Shown: piece by piece, positions 47,390 through 57,986 of the stretch
How the letters are laid out: every line of letters starts with the position of its first letter
Position numbering within the stretch: position 1 is the first letter of the stretch
Origin: Symsagittifera roscoffensis
Lineage: Eukaryota > Xenacoelomorpha > Acoela > Convolutidae
Assembly (NCBI RefSeq): GCF_963678635.1
Contig: NC_087067.1
Span: 47,108,001 to 47,172,000, forward strand
Length of the DNA stretch: 64,000 nucleotides
Direction of reading: 5' to 3'
Notes under the pieces: generated by a model
The model's input: only the letters and a program-made list of their open reading frames with translations
Databases searched by the model: none
Told to the model about the DNA's origin: nothing
Position numbers and translations under genes: made by a program

Positions 47390-47697
47390 AATTAACAAAA
47401 AATAATTATTTTGCATGGCCCAAACTTGCGCGACAGGATATTGCAACCGCTGTGCCTGAAATTGCGTGTTTCGCTACTTTCTTATGCCAATAAACAGCAC
47501 CCTGACTTAACGTAAACCAAAAAATATCTAGCAAGTCAGCTCGAATAAGAGCTTTTAGTGCGATTTGGCTCTAGCAAGAAAACTCTGCGTGCCTTTATGC
47601 AGCACCCAAGACATAGTTAGTATTTGCCGCAACCAAGAAACTTTGCGCAGCTTTCAATTTAAAAAAGTTGAATCCATGATGAAAAACAATTAAATAA

Positions 47698-48109
47698 AAT
47701 GAGTTAGGACCGAAGTGTATAACTCATAGAGTAATTTCGGATAGGGTACACCGTCTGCTCGTCACGCTATCTTATTTTCGGCCGGATAGATTCGTGCAAC
47801 TTCTTAGTCTAATACCGATCCTAATCTTACTCTTATACTATCTAGTCTCAGGTTGTTTAACTAGTCTCTGCTAGGCTCAATAGATCTAGGGTATACTGGT
47901 TTATTGCGGCAGCTGAAGTCTTCTTGGAGAGTCGACTAATTTCTAAGTTAAATTCAAATCTCTCTGGTGCTGAAATTACAAGTAATTTCAGCACTTACAA
48001 ATAAGTGGGTTGTTAGTTAGATGGATCATGATTGGTTAATATTAAATACTTTACAGTGGTAAAATATCTAATTTATCCAATCATAAAATGTAGTTTAGAT
48101 CAGGTTCCA
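47698..48109 (-). repeat. Right inverted-repeat arm
   Basis: Inverse of 44358-44771, including the GTGCTGAAATTAC hairpin (~47968-47995). The outer end is adjacent to CCCATCCGGGTT, where the flanking sequence of the retroelement region begins. Confidence 0.9.
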
Positions 48110-49700
48110 CCCATCCGGGTTTTACAGAGTTTTTTAGAATAGTCTTTCTGCAATTCAAAGGATGGATGATGGACGTTGGTATTTGGCGAACATCTTATTT
48201 CTTCTGGGTTTTCTTATTAGAGAAGTCCCATATTCAATCGTTGTGTCTTCTCAAGACAACGACTGGGTTTTCGCAACAAACTCAAATCTGATTTCAGAAT
48301 GGTTGGCTATGACAGGTTTTTCCGTTTCATGTAGAGAACTTCTTTTGTGTTTGACCTTGTCTGGGAATGGCGTGGAGATTGTGTGTGGAGGGGATGCCTG
48401 GTTACTCGGATCTGTACGTATACTTGAACATCGAGGTGTTCATTGTTCTAGTTCAATGAAGTCCTTTTCTGCGAAGTCAAGTCGTACTCTAAATCCTTTG
48501 AGTTGTGATTGTGGGCGGCATATTGATTGTGGTTGGCCATTCTTTTTCGAGTGTAGTGGGGTCATCTTGTCTTTGGATGTTCGTCTTTGGTGTTGTCCGC
48601 TGATCTATATACTGCAAGATACAATTTATATTTTATAAAATTTTTATTAGTTTAATGTTTTAGTTATGATTTTGGTTAGTTGTTTTCACAAAAGCTTTTT
48701 GTTTTAGTTCAGTTATTTTGAAGAGTTACTCACCCTTGAGTAGCTCTTATTAAAAATAGGAGTGTGGTCACAAAGCGTGGATGTAGCACGGTGGGTTAGG
48801 CCGGCTATAGAGCATGCTCAGGACGTCCTCTTCTGGTGGGTTAGGCCAGGAGTGGGAGTATGATTGCATGCGGTTTTTGTGAGAGGTCCTGTTATGTGAC
48901 AACGTTTTATGTTGGGTTTGTTGTGGTTTTTCTTATGTTTTGTTGGTTGTGTCCTTTTTTCAAAAATCAAATTGTTTTTGGTATGGGTTTGTCTTTCGAC
49001 TTTTTTGTGTTTTATTATTTCTTTCTTAGACTTTATAATAGTCTTCAAAAGAATAAATTATCCAGTTTTAAACTGGGTTAATCCGGGTTGGGTACCGTTG
49101 GTTTCCTTTTCTTAGTCATGCTGTTATTCTATGATTTGTGGTGTTTAGTAAGCTGCGTTGGTTAGTGTTGTTTAGTATATAATTCCTTTCCAACCGGGTT
49201 AAAGGAAAGTTTGAAACTTGTTATCGTGTGTTAGAGTTGTTGAGTTTGAAAGCTTGAAACTGAAATTCATTATTTTAAACAATTCTTCGTGGGCGAGCTG
49301 TGCGAGTGTGGATAGAATCTTTGTGCGAATGAATGGAAATATCAAAAGGTTAGTACTGCATTTTCGTTTTATCAATTTATTACATAGAAATGCAAATTTA
49401 CTGCTAGTTGTTGGGGAAAATTAAGTTACAAATTTTCATCATTATTAGATTTACTGCATTTGGGAAAAAATTTATAAATTAAATTACTGCATTGGTATTA
49501 TTTTTAGTGATTTGTTTGGTGCAAAAAATTAATAGAGTTTTAAACAGTTTGAAGAAGTTTTCAATTTTTATTTTCTTTTGTGAATTTTTCAGATGATCGT
49601 TGGATGAAGGCTAAAATTCTAAAGAAGACATGAATAAAGAATGGTTAGTTTCTAATTTAAATTTAATTAGTTAATAATATGTATAATTCATATTTACCTG
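48110..49700 (-). other. Retroelement 3' region, probably containing the 3' LTR
   Basis: This is T/G-rich on the plus strand, in keeping with the minus-strand retroelement, and has no convincing gene. The plus frame 48162-48638 looks fortuitous. A hairpin GAGTTACTCA/TTGAGTAGCTC lies at 48724-48747. GGTGGGTTAGGCC is repeated at ~48790 and ~48834. CCGGGTT motifs recur at 48116, 49083 and 49194. LTR ends cannot be placed because the 5' LTR lies outside the window. Confidence 0.4.
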
Positions 49701-51507
49701 TTAGTCGTCGGGGAAGAAACCGTGGGGGAAGATGTCGTGGATGAGATCTGAAGTTGTTAGTAATTTAGCTAAGATGCGGATGATATTTTTAGTTTGAAGC
49801 AGTGGCCAAAGCAATTGAAGTGCTTTAATGGTGGTTAGTTCTTCAGTGCCAACTGCAAACTCATAAGGTGTGTTTTGGATTAGATTATATAATTTGTGAT
49901 TGAATTTAGTGTTGTGGATGAATTCTAAAATGGGGATTTCTATAGGTTGAACAAATTCGTGTGGGAGAAGGAAGGGTCGGGATTCTTCTGCGTTGAAGGT
50001 CTTGGTGATGGGACAAAAAATATACATTTGGGTTATGGGATCATAATTTCGAAGAATACCATGAAGGTTAGTATCTTTAATGCAATATGTGAAGTTAAGA
50101 AAGAATGGTGAGGTGTATTTGGAATTGATGAATTGAAAACGGTGGTGTGGTTGTCTGGAGGGAGTGTGTAGGTCGAAGTGATTTTGGATAAAACGATAAT
50201 ATGTATGTGTGAGTTTGTTTAGTGCGCAACATAATATCGTGTGAGCAGTGCAGATCTCTTTCATGTGGTGCAAGGAAATGAAAGGTTAGTGAAAATATTT
50301 GGAAGCGTTCTTTAAAACTTTCGTAGGCTTGCGTGTCTGTTAGTGCTTCTGAGATGATGTGGTCAAATTTGCGATCAAATATATTGAGTGTAAATACATA
50401 TGGTGTTTTAATGAAAAATTTTTCTGTGATTTGTGGGTTAGCGAAGCGGTCATCGTCTAAGAACTGATCTTGGTTAGTTCTGATGATGTTATGATCGTAA
50501 TATTCTAGCGTATATTCGTTAGCTCGGGGTGCAGTGTATGTTTTTAGTGATTTTTTATATCCTATTTAAGTAAATTGTCTAGGTGTTAGTGGTGTAGTGA
50601 GTCGATATAGCATGTCCTTATTTCGTTCTATATCGATGTGAGTGTTAGATAAAGGTAAGCAAAGGGGATTAGTAAAATGATAATATGAGGTCCAAGGAAG
50701 GGTAGGCATTAAAACGTGTTCGTCTACAAATTTACGTGTTTCGTTAGTGTCGTGAGGGGTGTTTAAGGTGTATTGTGGAAATGAGGGTAAGGTGATAGCT
50801 AAAAATTCTTTTGTATTAGTGTGATTTGGGTGATTTATATATTCACGGGCTGTTCCTGGTTTTGCTGGGAAAGGATGGTTGGGGAACTTTCTTTTAAAAG
50901 TGCGGTAAGCTCTATTAGTGCTGAGTGAAGATTCAGTAGATGTGGATGATGGTGCTAATGATTCGGTATAAATTGAAGAGGGTGTAGGGGTAGGAGGGTT
51001 GGATGAATCTATTGTGGATGAAATTTGGTTTATGGTGGGGGTGTCAAGGTGGTAGGGTTGTTGTTGTAATGTAATAAAATTATCTAGTTCTGGGGAGATT
51101 TGGGGGGTATCTGGAGAATTGGATGATCGGTCTGAATGATATGAAGAATAGGTTGGAGTGACTTGGGAAGCATAAGAGGGTGTAGAATTGGTGGGGGCAG
51201 GGTTATTTGGTATCATTGGTTGAAAAGGGGGTTGGGAAAAAATTGAGGGGTTGGTGTGAAAATTATTGGATGGAGATGGTTCAGAGTCGGCAAATTCATC
51301 GGGGGTTTCAATATTCGGGTTATTGAGCTGTGATGTGGAGTATAAAACTGAGATGTGTGAATTAGTATCGGAATTCATGCCTGATGTTACATTACTGGTT
51401 GGGAAATCGGGTGGTGGGAAAGCAAAAAGTGGTATTATTGTAATTGGAGTAGTGAGGTTGGTTGGATGGGAATTTGAACGGTGTAAGGATCCAAGTTGTC
51501 GGCTCAT
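49701..51507 (-). pseudogene. Accessory ORF downstream of envelope, Ser/Pro/Thr-rich
   Basis: The start ATG (51507-51505) overlaps the envelope stop TGA as ATGA. The frame is open for 313 codons to a TAA at 50566. Residues 1-200 are Ser/Pro/Thr/Asn-rich and look disordered (many SP and TP pairs). From about residue 205 the sequence looks folded and basic/aromatic (RTFKRKFPNHPF, then PWTSYYHFTNPLCLPL). Beyond the TAA the same frame stays open to about 50100. A second frame (50273-49701) then carries the folded part on, so one stop and one shift separate what was probably a single ~600-residue protein. No family is recognised; a matrix-, tegument- or transactivator-like role is only a guess. 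It has no membrane span. Confidence 0.6.
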
Positions 51508-54110
51508 CGTGGGCTAAAAAAATTATTATTTTGAGACTGAAAAGCGGTGGTATGGGGTTGTTCTATAAATTGTTCATAGGTATTTTCATCTTGTGAGTGG
51601 TGTGTCATTATATGTTGGATGGGACTTTGTGATATGGTTGGTCTTAAATTTGGATTATGTGTTTTTGCTAAGTTTCGAAAATTACGTGGGACTAGGGATA
51701 ATGGATGGTTATGTGGTAGGGGTGGTAACTGTGGTGCTGTTGGCGTTGTGTCTACATTGTTATGTTCTTCGTCGTATGTGTTCTGTCTTGTTGCTATTTT
51801 TGTGTTGTATTCTTTTATTTGTGCATCTAAAAGAATTTTGTTTATTGATGTAGAAAAAATTCCAAAAAATCCTGCAAATAGTATGCGTGCTACACTTGCT
51901 TGTCTATTGACTTGTGTGTGTATAGCACATGTGTTATAGACTCCTTTTAAGAGTGAAAAAAGAAATCCAATAAAGTTAAACATTGCGTATAAAATAGTCA
52001 ATTTTTCTAAGATGTAGTAGGGCCATCCTACCTCATTCTTGAGTGTAACAAAGCTAAAAATATTGATAGGTGATATATCTTGGGGACGGTATTTTTCACC
52101 GTTTAGATATATATAATCTTTAATGTCTTTAAAATATCCGCTATAGTCTTGCGTATAGATGTCTGCAAATCCTGCGGTTTCGGCAAGTTTGCGTAAGTTT
52201 TGGTCAATTGATTGTCTTTGTATTGTGTCCATTTGTGTTAATAATTCTTGGAATTGTTGTGTTCTAATGTGACGTTGAATATCTGATTTTGAGTATATTC
52301 CTATTGATTGTAAGTCTATATTTGGGTTTCGAGCGATAGCGCGAATGCTTTCTGGTGAAAATTTTTTGAGTGATTGCATTAATGTGGGATATGGGGTGAG
52401 AAGGTAATACTTATCTTCATCAGGGTTTAGTTGTACTACTTTATGGCTATTTTCTGATCCACATGGGACTGCGGTATTCCAGAAATAGGTTCTTCTTGAA
52501 AGTGTGTCAACGAAATGAACTTTATTCTTATAAAAGATAGGGATTCTTTTATAGCATCGTTTGTCTTCAAAAACGTATAGTGGTGATACTTTTTTGGTAC
52601 AAGTATAAAACCATAAAATGTTTCCTTCGTAGTCTAAAAAATTTGATCTATTTCCTGATAGTAAATATCCTGCGTAGGGTATTTTTAATACTGCTAGTGC
52701 AAGTGATTGTAATATTTGTCTTCTTTCTAATTCGCATAGTTGGTGTAGTGTTTCTAATTCGGAGAGTGACATTTCTTGAAAAATTCGGCTAATCGTGTAG
52801 TCTAGTTTCATATCTAAGTGAATATCATAGTGGATATTACCGAAATATGTACTATTCATTAGTGATAGTTCTTGTAAACGTGTACTTTGATCGTCTTGGG
52901 GCTTTAAATGTCCACCAGGTTGACCTGTATTTTTTTGAAAATGAACTGGTATGTATGATGTTCCTTCGTTTAGAGGATGACCTGTTGCATATGGGTCGAT
53001 TTTTATTTTTCCAGTGGTCATGTCGAATCCTTTTTCGTATTCAACTAATATCTCGGAGTATTGTGTTTTGTGAAGTGGATTTCTGTATTTACATGCAAGT
53101 TCTGTTTCTTGATATATTTGAAAACGTGTCAATTTATTTTCTACATTGTCTATGTTTCTAAAATTAGAACTTAGTTTTCGTGATGGATGGACTTGTTCAT
53201 ATGGAATTGATTGTATAAAATATTTTTCGTGAAATTTTATCATACGAGCGTGTATTTTTGCTACTTGAAATGTTGTACATGTGTCTTCGGGGAACCAAAC
53301 AATTGTTGCTTGTGTTCGTGTTGTAGGGTCACAATAGCCTTGATCGTTTTTAAAAGGTAATCGAATTCCTTGATAGATCATTGTGTTGTCTGATAAATCG
53401 CGTGTGAGTTGTATTTTTTCGAGTTGTATTTTCCAATCAAAAAACATGATTTCTTGATATCCTTTATTTTTTGTGTCTGCTTTGCAGTTTGATGGGTCAT
53501 TTATACCAATGTGTGGTATCCAGTGTTTATCGTGTATATCATAAGTTAATCTTCCGTGTGCGCCGTTGTATGGGTATTTTTCATCTAGTTTTACATGTCC
53601 TTGATATCTTTCAAGTTCTGCTTGATGTACAGAATCTGCAAAAACTTGGAAATATAATAGTTTTCTATCTGTGTTTTTATTTCTTGTGATATTTAGTCTG
53701 AGTAACTCGTTTTTACAATCTTCGGGATTGAGATGTAAAAGTCGTTCTATATTACTCTGGTAGAATGATTCATGGTCAAGTCGGTTTTAATTTCCGTTTG
53801 AGACTTGTGAACAATGTACTTTCTTTTCAAAAAATGTTGCTGTGAATTTATATCCTATAACTGTTGTTGCTCGGGCTTTTGAGTAAAGTGTTGCGATTAC
53901 ATTTGTAGTTTCTATGGCTTGTGGTTCTGTTTCGCATTGTGATACTTGATTTATTGCATATTTGCGTAGTGTTTTTTGTTCGTTTTCTTCACAATCGTAA
54001 TGTGTTACTAATAAATCTTGGGGTCCTGTGCGGGGGGAAGGGTTTATGTTTTCATTTGAGGTTATTAGAAAAAGGAGTTGGAGAAAAATTAAAATTTTTA
54101 GAATATACAT
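51504..54110 (-). pseudogene. env: Envelope glycoprotein gene, class III (chuvirus-like), one internal stop
   Basis: The frame opens at ATG 54110 with a signal peptide (residues ~1-18, hydrophobic, MYILKILIFLQLLFL). It is interrupted only by a TAA at 53789-53787 and otherwise stays in one frame to TGA at 51504, about 867 residues. Cysteines are paired along the ectodomain. A segment with CYKRIPIFY, a TR pair, a later Cys and YYLLTPYP follows the order seen in glycoproteins of chuviruses and of BEL/Pao elements that captured them (family knowledge; no search run). Two hydrophobic spans (~698-725 and ~741-760) precede a Pro/His/Asn-rich cytoplasmic tail. The presumed role was membrane fusion and particle entry. 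The stop would leave a 107-residue peptide or the downstream 647-codon part. Confidence 0.75.
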
Positions 54111-55429
54111 GTGTATGACAATCCTGAGTATGGGTTATAAAATGTGATGTAACCAATTGTCTTTTTGGTATATCTGTCGTATTTGTATATTACTTCAGTT
54201 GTTATAAATGGTGGTGGTAGGGATTGAGCTGTTATATTTGGTGGATTTAATGGATAGGGATGTTGAGTAATGTTGTTTAATTTAACCGTGATTTCAAATT
54301 TTAATTGTAGACTATTTTGTTGGAGTATTTGGATGTTATGAGCACGAATGTCTTCGTGAATGTCTTGTCTATACTGTAGTCTGTTTAGTGCCCAATTGTG
54401 GAGTCGGTTACTTTCTAGGTGTTGTCCAAATAGTGGTGGAGGTGCTGTGAATGTATTCCAGTCTAGTCTTAAAGGAATATTTGTTGATGATTGTTCTCGA
54501 TTTCTAGCGTCGAGGTTATTTGGGAAATTGAAGTTAAAAGGCGTTGGTGAAATCTGGCTGATTGATGGTGTTGATGGTAGTGATAATGTTCCTGGTAGTG
54601 ATGAGGATGTTGTTGTATCCGTAGAAATATCTATTGGATCATTTACTAAATTTAGTTCACCTTGTGTGAATGAATGTGTTGTCCAATATGGTAGTCGTGA
54701 TGCTTGGTTTGGGGGGTTAAAAGGATTTTCACGTATTTGTTCAGATGTTGGTGTTGAACCTAAGTAATCTGATGGTAGGCTTGAGGTGCTACGTTGTGAA
54801 AGAAGCGTAGGGGTTTCTGGTAATATACCAATGGGGTTTTCTGGAGTGTTTTGTGATGGGGATTGAGGTATATCAAAATGAACTCGGGGAGTTTGAAAAT
54901 TTCTGTTTCGTCGAGGATGTATAATTTGTCTATTTATTTCGACTGTATTTTGGTTTTGACTAGGATTTCTTATTCTACTTAATTCTTGTGGTAGTGTTGG
55001 GTATAAGTTATATGTTGGTTCGCTTAGAGGTGCTTGTCGTTGAACTGGTTCTAGTGGTTCTGATAAGCGAGCGTGTCGTTCTTCAAAGGTATATGGGTTA
55101 TCTTGAAAAGAAATTCGTGTAGATGTTTGGGGGTTTTGGGTAGTTGAAAGTGGTGTCGGGTTTTCTTGGGATGATGTCGGTGAAGACTGACTATGTGATT
55201 GTTGGGTAGCAATTTTTGATAGCTTTTTTGGTCTATTCTTTTAGTGAAAAAGTTTATGTTTATTATAGTATTCTTCTAAAAAAAGAATTAGGAGAATTAT
55301 TCCTAGGGCGAATGTGATGATTGCTTTTTTTATACATTTGCATATTGTCAAGATGAGGGATGATAGAAATGTTATAAAAATTACAAATAGTAAAAAAATA
55401 TCGGTTCTACTAGAAATGGTTCGGATCAT
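54098..55429 (-). pseudogene. Accessory frame: two membrane spans then Pro/Ser/Thr-rich chain
   Basis: The ATG at 55429 overlaps the TGA of the preceding frame as ATGA. The first 62 codons encode two hydrophobic spans (FLLFVIFITFLSSLILTI and AIITFALGIILLILFL) and end at a TAA (55243-55241). The same frame then stays open without a Met for ~380 codons to TAA 54100-54098, overlapping the envelope start by 13 nt. This second part is Pro/Ser/Thr/Asn-rich. Its last ~130 residues look folded (FGQHLESNRLHNWALNRLQY, then EVIYKYDRYTKKTIGYITF). It is probably one membrane-anchored protein broken by a stop, or two linked units. No family is recognised. Confidence 0.6.
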
Positions 55430-55656
55430 TTAGATAAGTTTTGTGAATCGTACCTGTGGATATAGTCAATAGCTTTTGAAAGTTGGAGGTATAGTTCAAA
55501 TAGGGAATAGAAAATTAAAAAAATATTGCAAAAAATGATTAAGATTATTACAAAAGATTCAAAGATATCAAAAAGAAATATTATAAAAGTTTTAAGTATC
55601 GTAAAAAATTGTTCGAGGTTTGTGATAATTATAGTGACTGATTGAGAGAAGAGCAT
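55426..55656 (-). CDS. Small hydrophobic protein, 76 aa
   Basis: A minus-strand frame with a long hydrophobic core (residues ~12-58, with IIFLFDIFESFVIILIIFCNIFLIFY) predicted to cross a membrane one or two times, and a short polar tail (LSKAIDYIHRYDSQNLSK). Its TGA (55428-55426) overlaps the ATG of the next frame as ATGA. Upstream the sequence is AT-rich with no obvious start context. It could be a viroporin-like or leader peptide; this is inference. No family is recognised. Confidence 0.45.
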   Translation of the reverse strand: MLFSQSVTIIITNLEQFFTILKTFIIFLFDIFESFVIILIIFCNIFLIFYSLFELYLQLSKAIDYIHRYDSQNLSK

Positions 55657-56402
55657 TTACGAAATGACTTCTTGATCGAATATTTTTTGTTGTTTGGGGC
55701 AATTTTCAAGTGTGGTCGGATTATTTATTGGTTTTTTGACAAGTGGGTTGAGTTTTGTGAAAAATTGTTGGGGGCAATTTTTATGGTGATCGGGAGGTCT
55801 TCTTTGTCTTTATTTTCATTTGTCAAATGATCTGGGGTATTTTTGAGATTTTTATACTTTAGGCTAATTAAAATGGTCGTTCTTTTACTTTAGGCTAATT
55901 TAACATATTTGTTTGGGGGGTATTTGAGGGCTGAGTTGGGGAAATATTGTTGATCTTTGGTTTATTAGATAAGGGAGGGTTATGATATTATGGTGATATT
56001 TATTTTAGTTGTCAAGTTGGAGTGGTTTGCTTATTTTTGACCTGGAGGTCGTAAAGTTATAGTTATAGATATGCCTGGAGTTTAATATCGTTCGTCTAGT
56101 TGGTTTGTGTTAGAGTTAGAGAAGGTGACGGATTGGATGAATCCTATTGGCTAATTATGAACTAGAATCGCTGCGTGTTTGTCAGCATGTTATTTTGAAA
56201 AATGAAAATTCAAAATGTTTCAAAGGTCTAAGATTGTGAAATACAAAATTAAAGTTGTTTTTGAAATTCGACTTTCTTTAATATTTTAGATTGTGGGATG
56301 AATAATTTATAATTTTTACGTGGTTGATTTCTAAGTCGTGAAGACTCTCTATGTTCTGATTTGTCGATTTGTTCTTGGGGTATTATTTGTTCTGTCATTT
56401 TT
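55657..56402 (-). other. Gap between pol and accessory frames
   Basis: About 745 bases with no long frame on the minus strand. It is a natural place for a splice acceptor or internal promoter serving the accessory frames, but no specific signal could be confirmed. TTTGGGGGC/GGGCAATTTT pairs at ~55697 and ~55770 form a short direct repeat (GGGGCAATTTT). Confidence 0.4.
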
Positions 56403-57986
56403 CTATTTTTTCTTTCTTTTTGAGATGTATTTTGATCTAGATATTTTGTATTGTTTTTTTGTGGTGGTTGATTTTGTTATTTGGTTTTTGAGGTGAAAAT
56501 CTTTTTGTTCCTTTGTTGTATTTTCCGTATGTGGGTTATTTTGAATAACTTTTAAACCTGTAAAAGAATATAATTGAGTTAGTTCGCGGAGTGCGTATTC
56601 TTTTGGATAATAAGGTAATAGGTTATTTCGGTGTTGAACGATTTCTTTTTTGTCTGAGTCGGTGATTTTATATGTGACATCAGTGGGTTTTGCAATTATT
56701 TGGTATGGTCCTTTACGAAGGGGTTGTAATTTTTTAGAAATTCCTTTTTGAGTATTAAAATTGGGTATTAATACAAATGTTCCAATTTTAAAATCGGAGG
56801 CTGGTGTAAAGCGTGAATTTATTTGTTCATTAATGTTTCGCCTTTGTAACAACTTTTTTGTTACTTTTTGGTAAATTTCATTGTGTTTTTTATCTCTGTT
56901 TAAAATCCATTCGGTGTGTGTACCGGAGGCTAATTTAAGAATTTGTGGGTGATGAAAATGATCTTCATCGTGTGTATGTAAAGGTAGGTTATAACAAATT
57001 GAGTCTTTATTTGGTTGACAATAACCTTGTGCGTTTTTATGAGAGTTTGCTGTAAACATTATTGGTTTGCGTGGCTTTTGGTTAAAAACCATTTCATATG
57101 GTGACATTCCTAGAGTTGTCGTGATTTGTGAATTATATGCTAGGGGAAATAATTTTACATCTGCTGACCATTCAGTATATCTTGTATCATTTCCATTGAT
57201 GATACATCTAAGATATTCTTGTAGTGAACGGTTCATACCTTCGACTAAGCCGTTTGTCCAAGGTGCGTGAGATGTACGTGGTTTGTGTTTGATGTTATAT
57301 AGATGACATAGTGTGATAATTTCATTATTTATGAATTCTGTACCGTTATCTGTAACTAGAATTTCTGGTAGTCCAAATTTGGCTATCCAGTGTTCATAAA
57401 GCGTTGTGTAAGCGTAATAAGCGTTACAATGTGGTACTGGGTTAAGTGCTACATAATGTGTAAATGCGTCAACAATTACCATAATGTAGGAGTTTCCTTC
57501 GGATGAGGGTGAAATTGGTCCTTTTGTATCAAAGGAGATACGGTGGTTAAAGTACAAACTTTGTCCTTTAGAATCTTGATTTTGTGCTATTTGTTTTTGA
57601 TTTGGGTAAGGTTTATTTAGTTGGCATACTATACAGTTATTGCATAGTATTTTTATCCAAATTGGTGCATTTGGGAAATAAAAGTTTTGTATAAAATTTG
57701 AATATGTTTTCTCTGATCCAGAGTGTCCTTTAATATTTTGTGTATGTGAAATATTAAAAGCTATGAGAATCATACTTAAAGGGAGACAGGGAACTGTAGA
57801 TTAATTTAATTTGTATTCTAGAAGGTCTGTGTTTTCATTAATTGTTGTATTATTAAATTTTCGAAAATATCGGAGGAGTGTTTTATTTCCTAAAATAGTT
57901 GTATCTGCCTTGACGGGTTTAGTTTTATATTTGTGCCATGATTTTAGTTGTCTAATTACTGGGTCAAGATTTTGGTATAGTTTCAA
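56403..57986 (-). pseudogene. Integrase, with upstream linker and one stop
   Basis: The open part 57773-56403 (456 codons) has all integrase hallmarks. The zinc-binding His pair and CNNCIVCQ come first. The catalytic triad sits in SFDTKGPI, VTDNGTEF and GLVEGMNRSL (Asp, Asp, Glu all present). The C-terminal module has LRKGPYQIIAKPTDVTYKI, the GPY/F motif of Ty3/gypsy. A Lys-rich tail ends the protein. The same frame extends upstream to 57986 but holds a TAA at 57803-57801, and the preceding RNase H frame meets it by a shift at ~57985. It is catalytically complete but not translatable in one piece as sequenced. Confidence 0.93.

Larger units (their letters stand above)
44358..48109. mobile_element. 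3.75-kb unit bounded by ~412-bp inverted repeats
   Basis: 44358-44771 and 47698-48109 are inverted copies of each other with ~93-95% identity by eye. Both begin TGGAACCTGATCTAAACTA at the outside and end near CCTAACTCAT at the inside. Each arm contains a perfect hairpin, GTGCTGAAATTAC and its inverse two bases apart (44476-44503). Between the arms lie a sulfotransferase gene 3' part (minus), a hAT-type MITE and a plus-strand terminal exon. Clear target-site duplications were not found. It could be a foldback-type transposon that captured genes, or two inverted insertions of one repeat. Confidence 0.65.

Noticed and set aside
48162..48638. 158-codon plus-strand frame just after the right inverted arm
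   Set aside because: Codon use and Cys/Trp-rich composition look like the complement of the T/G-rich minus-strand retroelement tail. No exon signals or family resemblance.
54360..54767. 135-codon plus-strand frame
   Set aside because: It is the complement of the Met-less minus-strand accessory frame, whose composition and overlap with env are far more convincing.
57983..57986. Programmed frameshift between RNase H and integrase
   Set aside because: A shift in the middle of pol is not a known control point and is accompanied by a stop at 57801 and other shifts, so mutation is the simpler reading.
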